This document shows positions 27,799-34,765 of a DNA stretch of 34,765 bases, piece after piece. Numbering within the stretch: the first letter of the stretch is position 1; each line of letters begins with the position of its first letter. This stretch comes from an uncultured candidate division WPS-2 bacterium (lineage in GTDB: Bacteria; Vulcanimicrobiota; Vulcanimicrobiia; Vulcanimicrobiales; Vulcanimicrobiaceae). The notes beneath the pieces were generated by a model. It worked only from the letters and a program-made list of their open reading frames with translations. It ran no database searches and was not told the DNA's origin. Where the stretch lies: the NCBI GenBank assembly GCA_937910425.1, contig CALEOJ010000090.1:1-34765 (forward strand), given 5' to 3'. The position numbers and the translations under genes are program-made.

Positions 27799-28053
27799 TC
27801 AGCCTCCGGGCGGATCTCCCGGCGGCTTGACCGCGTCGAAGCTCCCGCCTTCTTCCAGCGCCTCCCGTTCGTTGAAGGGCTTGCGTTCGAGCCCCTCCGT
27901 CTCGGCGGGCTGGTGAAACGCCGTCAGCGGCCGTTCGACTGCCGGCCGCCCGACGACGGAGGTACTCTCGGGTCCGGTTTCGGGCGGGGTCGTCCCCGTC
28001 CCGCGGTCGCTGTTCACGACGGGGTCCGGACCGTGCTCACGATGATTGGCCAT
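27799..28053 (-). CDS. Small hydrophilic Pro/Gly/Glu-rich protein, probably disordered
   Basis: 84 aa, GGAGGG upstream of ATG, 32 nt downstream of the hybrid kinase gene, collinear. Confidence 0.5.
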   Translation of the reverse strand: MANHREHGPDPVVNSDRGTGTTPPETGPESTSVVGRPAVERPLTAFHQPAETEGLERKPFNEREALEEGGSFDAVKPPGDPPGG

Positions 28054-28085
28054 GCTCGTCGATACCCTCCGCCGCTGCGTCCTGC

Positions 28086-30824
28086 TCAGGCGGGCGGGGT
28101 GTCCGGCGCACTCGACCGGCTGCCGTTCGCGTGGTCGAGGGCGGTGTCGACCGCGCCGTAGAGGTCCTTCATCAGGAACGGCTTCGTCAGGAACGCGTTC
28201 CAGCCATCGAGCGCGGCCGGCATCCGGAGCGCAATCCGCACCAGCGGCGTGCCGTTGGCGCGCTCGAGAAACGCCTCCGGCGACATTCCGAGCCGGTCGG
28301 CGTCGACCAGCGCGCAGTCGAAGCGGCCGTCGGTGAGGGTGCGCAGCAGATCCTCACCGCTGGTCGCGACGGCGACCGCGATCCCGTCGTGCCGCAGTGC
28401 GTGCGCGACGTACGAGCGCGCGTCGCCGTCGACGTCGAGCAGCGCGATGCGGCGCGAAGCGATCGTCCGGTGCGCGGGCCGGGCGGGGACGAAGACGCGG
28501 AACGTCGAGCCTTGTCCTTCGACCGACTCGACGTCGATCGAACCGCCGTGCAGCTCGACGATCGTCTTGGCGAGGTAGAGGCCGAAGCCGGTGCCGCCGA
28601 TCCCCAGGGCGCGCGCGTTGCTGGCGCGCGCGAAGCGGCCGAACAGCTTCGCGCGCTCGTTGTCCGGGATCCCGATCCCGCGGTCGCGGACGGTGAGCTC
28701 GACCCCGCCCACTCGCGCGCGCAGCGCGACCTCGACGGCCTCGCCGCCCGGCGAGTATTTGATCGCGTTGCCGATGAGGTTCTCGACCACCTGACGCAGC
28801 CGCGCCGCGTCGCCGATCACCACCAGGTTGCCGCCCATCACGCGCAAGTCGATCGGTCGCGTCACGCTGAAGACGCGCACGACGTCGCGAACCAGCGCGA
28901 CCAGGTCGACGTTGCCGAGCGTGAGGGCCAGCTCGTTGTGCTCGAGCCGCGAGAGCGCGAGCGTGTCGGTCGCCAGCGAGGCCAGCCGCATCGCGCTCGA
29001 CGAGATCATCCCAAGATACTGGCGCGCCTCGTGATCGAAGCGCTCGTCGTCGGCCAGCACGTCGGCGAAACCGACGATCGTCGTGAGCGGCCCTTTGAAG
29101 TCGTGCGCGAGCATCGCGATCAAGTCGTTCTTGATCTGGTTGAGCTCGACGACCGCGTCACGCCGCGCCGCCAGCTCTTGGTACAGCTCGACGTTGCGCG
29201 CGGCGACGGCGAAGTATTGACCCAGCAGACCGATCGCGAAGACGTCGGCGGTGCTGAACGCGGCGGTCCGCTGCACGTCCAGGACGTACGCCGTACCACC
29301 GCCCGAGCCGGGGACGCGCACCGCGGCGCGCTGCTCGAGCTCGTCGAGCACGCAAACGTCGCTGCGCGACGCGAGTGCGACGAACGCGTCGCCGGGTGGC
29401 GCGTCGTCCTCGAGCGAGAGATCGGTCGTCGCTCCGAAGCCGCCGCGCGGGCGCGGCGCGTACAGCGTCGCGCGCCCGTCGACCAGCTCGCGGACGCCGG
29501 AGAGCAGCGCTTCGACCAGCACGCTCGGCTCGAGCGAGGCGAACAGCGTGCGCGCGATCGAGGTGATCGCGGTCAGCCGTTCGTTCTGCATGGTGAGCTG
29601 CACGCCGCGCAGCACCTGTTCCGTGACGTCGCGCTGGACCATCACGTAGTGCGTCATCGTCCCCGCCTCGTCGAGCAGCGGGCGCGCCGAGGCTTCGGTG
29701 TTGTAGTGAGTACCGTCGATGCGGTACGAGATGTACCCGACACGCGCGGCGCGGCCGGCGGCGACCTCCGTGCGCATCGCGACGAGCGCTTCGAGGTCGG
29801 TCTTCAGTCCGAAGAACTCGTCGACGCGGTGCCCGATGACCTGGTCCGGCCGCGTCGCGCCCTTCATCCGGACGAACGCGTCGTTCGCGTAGACGATCGT
29901 CGCCGGTTCACGCGGCGAGGCGCCGGGTTTGGCCAGGATGATCGGGTCCTGCGCGGCTTCGATCGCCGCCGACAGCAGGTTGATGCGCTGCTGCGCGCGC
30001 TCGCTCTCGGTCAGATCGGTCGCGACGACGAGCGCGATCTCGCGCTTGTGCGTCGGGACCAGCTCGATGCGCAACTCGGTCGGGTAGATCGAGCCGTCCT
30101 TGCGGCGCGCCGGCGTGCGCAGGGTCAGCCGGCGCCCGGGATTCGCCCGCAGTTCCTCGAGCCGTTCGGCCAGCCGGTCCTCTTTCGCCAGCGCCGGCAG
30201 CAGCGAGGCGAGCGGGAGGCGCCGGATCTCCTCGGTGCTGTACCCCAGGTTGCGGCACGCCGCGTCGCTCGCGAAGAGCACGCGCTGGGCGACCAGATCG
30301 ACCTGATACAGCTCCGTCTGCGAACTGTCGAAGAGCCGCAGCAGCAAGCGGCGCGCCTCCATCGCCTCGACGACGGCGCCGCCGATCGCGGCCAGCGCGG
30401 TGCGCTGCTCTGGCGTGAGCGTTCGCGGCCGCCGGTCGAGGACGCAGAGCGTGCCGACGGCGTACCCGTCGCTCGAGCACAGCGGATACCCGGCGTAGAA
30501 CCGGATCCCCGGCTCTCCGGCGACCAGCGGGTTGCGCGCGAAGCGCGGGTCGGCGCCGGCATCGTCGACCTCGAAGACCCCTTCGTGCAGGATCGCCTGC
30601 GCGCAGAAAGCGGCGTCGAGCGGCGCCTCGCGCCGATCGAGTCCGACCGACGACTTGAACCACTGGCGCTCGCGGTCGACCAGGCTGATCAGCGCGATCG
30701 GGGCGTCGCAGAGCTGCGCGGCGAGCCGCGTAAACGCGTCGAAGAGATCCTCGCCCGGCGTGTCGAGGAGTTCGTACTCGTAAAGGGCGGCGAGCCGCCG
30801 CTCCTCAGAGGCTGTCGTTTGCAT
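28086..30824 (-). CDS. GAF-PAS-PAS-GAF hybrid histidine kinase with C-terminal receiver-like domain
   Basis: LIAMLAHDFKGPLTTIVGFADVL H-box; NLIGNAIKYSPGGE, RDRGIGIPDNE, GTGFGLYLAK ATPase boxes; receiver RRIALLDVDGDARSYV...CALVDADRLG...LTKPF. Start at MQTTASEERR. Confidence 0.92.
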   Translation of the reverse strand: MQTTASEERRLAALYEYELLDTPGEDLFDAFTRLAAQLCDAPIALISLVDRERQWFKSSVGLDRREAPLDAAFCAQAILHEGVFEVDDAGADPRFARNPLVAGEPGIRFYAGYPLCSSDGYAVGTLCVLDRRPRTLTPEQRTALAAIGGAVVEAMEARRLLLRLFDSSQTELYQVDLVAQRVLFASDAACRNLGYSTEEIRRLPLASLLPALAKEDRLAERLEELRANPGRRLTLRTPARRKDGSIYPTELRIELVPTHKREIALVVATDLTESERAQQRINLLSAAIEAAQDPIILAKPGASPREPATIVYANDAFVRMKGATRPDQVIGHRVDEFFGLKTDLEALVAMRTEVAAGRAARVGYISYRIDGTHYNTEASARPLLDEAGTMTHYVMVQRDVTEQVLRGVQLTMQNERLTAITSIARTLFASLEPSVLVEALLSGVRELVDGRATLYAPRPRGGFGATTDLSLEDDAPPGDAFVALASRSDVCVLDELEQRAAVRVPGSGGGTAYVLDVQRTAAFSTADVFAIGLLGQYFAVAARNVELYQELAARRDAVVELNQIKNDLIAMLAHDFKGPLTTIVGFADVLADDERFDHEARQYLGMISSSAMRLASLATDTLALSRLEHNELALTLGNVDLVALVRDVVRVFSVTRPIDLRVMGGNLVVIGDAARLRQVVENLIGNAIKYSPGGEAVEVALRARVGGVELTVRDRGIGIPDNERAKLFGRFARASNARALGIGGTGFGLYLAKTIVELHGGSIDVESVEGQGSTFRVFVPARPAHRTIASRRIALLDVDGDARSYVAHALRHDGIAVAVATSGEDLLRTLTDGRFDCALVDADRLGMSPEAFLERANGTPLVRIALRMPAALDGWNAFLTKPFLMKDLYGAVDTALDHANGSRSSAPDTPPA

Positions 30825-32556
30825 CTCCGGCTCGCGCTCGTTTCGCCTCGACGAAGGCGAGGACTTCCTCCAGCGGGCGCGCGTTGAGGACTTCGGCCGC
30901 GGTGACCCACCCGCGGCGTGCTTGTCCGACCGCATACGCGACGTTTTCGAGCTGCGCGACGCCGTGCGCGTCGGAGTCGCAGGTAAACGTCACGCCGAAC
31001 TCCTTGGCGCGGCGCGCGAGCGGGCTGGGCAGGTCGAGCCGGCTCGGCTGCCCGTCGATCTCGAGCGCGGTCCCGGTACGCGCGGCCGCCGCGAAGACGG
31101 CGTCGGGATCGAAGTCGTAGCCGGCGAACGTCTCCACGTTGCGCCCGGTCGGATGACCGATCACGTTCACGTACGGGCTTTCGATCGCGCGCAGCAACCG
31201 GACGGTCATCTCGTCGCGGGATTGGTTGAACGCCGAATGCACCGATGCAACAACGAAATCCATCCCGGAAAGGATCGCATCGTCGTAGTCGAGGGTGCCG
31301 TCGGCCAGGATGTCGACCTCGCTCGAGCACAGCGTGCGGATTCCGTAGCGCTCGCCGAGCTCGCGCACCCGCACGCGCTGCGCCCGCAGTTCTTCGGGAT
31401 CCATCCCGATCCGGCCGCGGCCCCACGAGTGGTCGCTGATCGCGTGGTACGCGTAGCCGCGCGCGGCGCAGGCGGCGACCATCGCGTCCAGCGTGTCGCG
31501 CCCGTCCGACCACGTCGAGTGCATGTGGAAGTCGCCCCGCAGATCGTGCACGTCGAGCACCTGCGGGAGCGTGCCGTCGCGGGCCGCTTCGATCTCGCCG
31601 ACGCCGAGCCGCATCTCCGGCGGGATGTACGCCATCCCGAGCGTCGCGTAGACCTCCGCCTCGGTACGGCAGACGATCGTACGGCCGTCGGTCAGATCGA
31701 CGATCCCGTTCTCGCTCACGCGCAGGTTCTTGCGAACGGCGAGCTCGCGGAACTGGATGTTGTGCTCGCGCGAGCCGGTGAAGTGCTGCAGCAGGTTGCC
31801 GTACAGATGCGCCGGCAAGACGCGCAGGTCGATCTGCAGCCCACCGGCGAGCCAGATGCTGGCCTTGGTCGGACCCTCGGCGAGAACGGCCTCAGCCCGC
31901 TCCCACGCCGTGAACGCGGCGACGACAAGCTCCGCGTTCTCCGAGGTGCAGATCACGTCGACGTCGCCGACGGTCGGCTCTTGGCGGCGCACGCTGCCGG
32001 CCGCGGTGAGATCCTGCGCGTCCGTCATCGTACGGAGGAAGGCGATGACCTCGCGCGCGATCGGCAGCGCGATCCCGAGCGGGGTGCGCCGCGTGCGCCC
32101 TTTGTACGCCAGGACGCCGCGGCGGATGTTTTCGATCGACTTCGCTCCGAGCCGCGGCATCTCGGCGAGCGCGCCCCCATCGAGCGCGCGCTCGAGGTCG
32201 GCGAGCGACGCGATCCCGAGCCGCTCGAACAGCTGCTGCGCGGTCTTCATCCCGACGCCTTGAACCGCGAGAACCTCGAGCAGCGTCGATGGGTACCGCG
32301 CCCGCAGCTCTTCGAGGTACGGGTCGGTCCCGGTCCGGGCGATCGTCGCGATCCGCGCGGCGATGCTTTTCCCGACCCCGGGGAGCTCGGTCAGCCGCGC
32401 GACGTCGACGTCGGCGCCGAGCGGCGCCGCGTTCTCCAACGTCTCGGCGGCACGCTCGTAGGCCATGAACTTGAAGAACGTCTCGCCCGCGAACTCCATG
32501 AGGGTGCGAATCTCGCGCAGGCGGTCCGCGATCTCGCGGTTGGTCGGAGTCGGCAT
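30805..32556 (-). CDS. polX: Family X DNA polymerase/3'-5' exonuclease with PHP domain
   Basis: HhH LTELPGVGKSIAARIATI, SVRRQEPTVGDVDVICTS, PHP domain DLRGDFHMHSTWSDGRDTLDAMV, YHAISDHSWGRG. Start at MPTPTNREIADRL. Confidence 0.94.
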   Translation of the reverse strand: MPTPTNREIADRLREIRTLMEFAGETFFKFMAYERAAETLENAAPLGADVDVARLTELPGVGKSIAARIATIARTGTDPYLEELRARYPSTLLEVLAVQGVGMKTAQQLFERLGIASLADLERALDGGALAEMPRLGAKSIENIRRGVLAYKGRTRRTPLGIALPIAREVIAFLRTMTDAQDLTAAGSVRRQEPTVGDVDVICTSENAELVVAAFTAWERAEAVLAEGPTKASIWLAGGLQIDLRVLPAHLYGNLLQHFTGSREHNIQFRELAVRKNLRVSENGIVDLTDGRTIVCRTEAEVYATLGMAYIPPEMRLGVGEIEAARDGTLPQVLDVHDLRGDFHMHSTWSDGRDTLDAMVAACAARGYAYHAISDHSWGRGRIGMDPEELRAQRVRVRELGERYGIRTLCSSEVDILADGTLDYDDAILSGMDFVVASVHSAFNQSRDEMTVRLLRAIESPYVNVIGHPTGRNVETFAGYDFDPDAVFAAAARTGTALEIDGQPSRLDLPSPLARRAKEFGVTFTCDSDAHGVAQLENVAYAVGQARRGWVTAAEVLNARPLEEVLAFVEAKRARAGDANDSL

Positions 32557-32596
32557 AGGACGAGGACTTCGTTCCACGCCCGCGTAGGGGCGTCCC

Positions 32597-33709
32597 ATGC
32601 TCACCACCGAGCGCCGTCGCCTGGACCCGGCGATCCTCAACTTGCCGGTCGAGAAGATGCGCGAGGGCTACTACTCCGACGTCTACTTCAACCGGGCGCG
32701 CGAGATCCTGGAGAAGGACGGCTATCATCCGCGCGTGCGGATGCAGGTTTTCCAGCGCAACCATGCCGTGCTGTGCGGGATCGACGAGGCGATCGCGATC
32801 CTCAAGCTGTGCAGTGGCCGGCACGCTCCGGACGGCTCGTGGGACGAGGGCTGGGACCGCCTCACCGTGCGGGCGCTCTACGACGGCGACCCGATCGAAC
32901 CGTTCGAGACGGTGATGACGATCGAGGGCGACTACGCGCTCTTTGCGCATCTGGAGACGCCGTATCTCGGCGTCCTCGCCCGCCGTTCGCGGATCGCGAC
33001 CAACGCCCGCGCGATCGTCGGCGCGGCCGGCGGTAAGGAAGTGCTGTTCTTCCCGGCGCGCTTCGATCACCATCTGGTGCAGACCGGAGACGGCTATGCC
33101 GCGTACATCTCGGGCGCGCTCGGCGTCTCGACCGACGCCAACGCCGAGTGGTGGGGCTCGCGCGGGATGGGGACCGTTCCGCACGCGCTGATCGCGGCGT
33201 ACTCCGGTGACACGGTGCGCGCGACGCAGAAGTTCGCGCAGTGGATCGACGCCTCGGTCAACGTGATCGCGCTGGTCGACTTCGACAACGATTGCGTCGG
33301 GACGTCGCTCGCCGTCGCGCGCGCGCTCGGCGACCGGCTGTGGGGCGTGCGGCTCGACACCTCGGGGACGCTGGTCGACAAGAGCGTGATCCCGCAGATG
33401 GGGACGTTCAAGCCGACCGGCGTCAACGCGCAGCTCGTGCACAACGTGCGCCGCGCCCTCGATGCGGAAGGTTTCGGGCACGTGAAGATCGTCGTCAGCG
33501 GAGGCTTCGACGCGGAGCGCATTCGCCGTTTCGAGGAAGACCGGGTCCCGACCGACGCCTACGCGGTCGGCAGCGCATTCTTCAAAGGCGCCGGCGCGTT
33601 CGATTTCACCGCCGACATCGTCGCGATCGACGTCGGCAGCGGCTGGCGCGAATGCCACAAAGTCGGCCGCCCCGAGCTCCCCAACCTACGGCTCTCCCCG
33701 GTGACGTGA
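32597..33709 (+). CDS. Nicotinate phosphoribosyltransferase family protein
   Basis: LPVEKMREGYYSDVYFNRAREIL, GVSTDANAEWWGSRGMGTVPHALI, GVRLDTSG, VSGGFDAERIRRFE. Confidence 0.88.
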   Translation: MLTTERRRLDPAILNLPVEKMREGYYSDVYFNRAREILEKDGYHPRVRMQVFQRNHAVLCGIDEAIAILKLCSGRHAPDGSWDEGWDRLTVRALYDGDPIEPFETVMTIEGDYALFAHLETPYLGVLARRSRIATNARAIVGAAGGKEVLFFPARFDHHLVQTGDGYAAYISGALGVSTDANAEWWGSRGMGTVPHALIAAYSGDTVRATQKFAQWIDASVNVIALVDFDNDCVGTSLAVARALGDRLWGVRLDTSGTLVDKSVIPQMGTFKPTGVNAQLVHNVRRALDAEGFGHVKIVVSGGFDAERIRRFEEDRVPTDAYAVGSAFFKGAGAFDFTADIVAIDVGSGWRECHKVGRPELPNLRLSPVT

Positions 33710-33712
33710 GGC

Positions 33713-34267
33713 TTACACCGGGGCGTTCTGGGCGGCGAGTTTTTCGATGATCGCGCGGTTGAAGAGGATCAGGTCGCCGGGGTTGCGCGAGGTGACCCAG
33801 TTGCCGTCCTGCACGACCGGCTGGTCGCGGTACAGCCCGCCCGCGTTGCGGATGTCGTCGGCGATCGAGGCGTAGCCGGTCAGCGTGCGCCCGCGCACGA
33901 GCTGCGCGGAGATCAGGACCTGCGGGCCGTGGCAGATCACGAACATCGGCTTCTTCGCCTGATCGAACTCGCGCACGAAGCGCTGCACGTCTTTGTTGGT
34001 GCGGATATGATCGGGTGATTGTCCGCCGGGGATCAGCAGCGCGTCGAAGTCGTCGGCGGTCACGTCGGCGACGAGCTCCTCGGCTTTCACGCTCTGGCCT
34101 TCGTCCAGCCCGCGTTTGCCGCGAATCTTCTGCAGCGCGCGGTCGTCGACGCCGACGATCGTGACGATCGCTCCCGCCTCTTCGAGCGCCCGCCGGGGCT
34201 CCAGCAACTCAGATTCCTCGAAACCGTCTCCGACGAGGGCGGCGATGCGCTTACCTTCGATCTCCAT
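33713..34267 (-). CDS. DJ-1/PfpI family protein
   Basis: ALVGDGFEESELLEPRRALEEAGA, LLIPGGQSPDHIR, MFVICHGPQVLISA, VQDGNWVTSRNPGDL. Confidence 0.95.
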   Translation of the reverse strand: MEIEGKRIAALVGDGFEESELLEPRRALEEAGAIVTIVGVDDRALQKIRGKRGLDEGQSVKAEELVADVTADDFDALLIPGGQSPDHIRTNKDVQRFVREFDQAKKPMFVICHGPQVLISAQLVRGRTLTGYASIADDIRNAGGLYRDQPVVQDGNWVTSRNPGDLILFNRAIIEKLAAQNAPV

Positions 34268-34314
34268 AAGGGATCGGGCGTTCTCACCGCGCTGCCATCG
34301 TGCCTTTCAGCCGA

Positions 34315-34353
34315 TGTCATCCTGAGCTATGTCATCCTGAGCTTGTCGAAGGG
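34315..34353. repeat. Intergenic repeat element (copy 2)
   Basis: TGTCATCCTGAGCT followed by TGTCATCCTGAGCTTGTCGAAGGG (34330-34353), identical to 23215-23238. Confidence 0.93.
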
Positions 34354-34367
34354 CGAAGGGCTCTTGG

Positions 34368-34765
34368 TTACAGCGTCCCCGCGGTGTTCTGGACGGCCGC
34401 CCGGAGGAGGTAGGCGAGCTCGATCTCGAGCTTGCCGAGCGGGTCGACCACGGTGTCGTCGGTCAGCGCCTTGAGCACCGGATTCCGCTTCGTCATGTCG
34501 CCCTCGGGGACGGCGAGACGCGGATTGATCTCGCGCATGTAGATCCGCGCGTCGTAGCGGATCTGGCCGTCCGGCAGAAAGTACAGCGGGTCGAGCCCGC
34601 CGGCGTACACCTCGAGGCCGAGCAGCCCGGTCTGCTGCAGAAAGCCGATCGGTCGCAGCCGCAGCGCCCGGGCCAGCCGCGCCAACTCCGGCACGCCGAG
34701 CCGTGCCTCGCCGGCGACGACCCGCTCCAGCAGCGCCGGGTCGAGTTCGGCCGCCGCGGCGAGCC
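34368..34765 (-). CDS. XRE-like HTH protein, N-terminus truncated at window edge
   Basis: Frame stays open past the ORF-track start: LAAAAELDPALLERVVAGEARLGVPELARLARALRLRP resembles an XRE HTH; C-terminal region of unknown function. Confidence 0.6.
   Translation of the reverse strand, partial: LAAAAELDPALLERVVAGEARLGVPELARLARALRLRPIGFLQQTGLLGLEVYAGGLDPLYFLPDGQIRYDARIYMREINPRLAVPEGDMTKRNPVLKALTDDTVVDPLGKLEIELAYLLRAAVQNTAGTL

Noticed and set aside
28131-30887. 918-aa plus-strand ORF opposite the hybrid kinase
   Set aside because: Shadow ORF with Arg/Glu/Val-rich repetitive composition and no domain.

Overview
A 34.8 kb GC-rich bacterial contig carrying mostly chromosomal metabolic genes. I see no rRNA, tRNA, CRISPR array, phage or transposase. 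Layout: a nucleoside/BMP-type ABC transporter cut by the contig edge; a minus-strand pair encoding a HEXXH peptidase and a basic-tailed MBL-fold hydrolase; a class A beta-lactamase-like serine hydrolase; a branched-chain aminotransferase (ilvE-like); chrA; glyQS; a cluster of small membrane protein, YVTN/phosphoesterase, mono-heme protein and CydAB; a minus-strand operon of CPA2 antiporter, short CrcB and metallophosphoesterase; DUF1761/DUF4166 genes; a fused NuoEF-FdhA formate dehydrogenase; a multi-PAS/GAF hybrid kinase; PolX; a nicotinate phosphoribosyltransferase; a PfpI/DJ-1 protein; and a truncated XRE-like gene. Main results: (1) bases 1-45 are not genomic but an Illumina P7/index-6 adapter. 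(2) The minus strand at about 21275-21336 carries a convincing, unannotated fluoride (crcB-motif) riboswitch. It lies upstream of the antiporter/short-CrcB/metallophosphoesterase operon and has a plausible SD-sequestering expression platform. (3) A 24-nt intergenic repeat lies just downstream of the stop codons of two unrelated minus-strand genes. (4) A gene-remnant region sits next to the formate dehydrogenase. (5) ilvE has no intergenic DNA on either side. Taxonomy cannot be assigned from sequence inspection alone. Most of the long antisense ORFs in the track look like GC-rich shadow ORFs.
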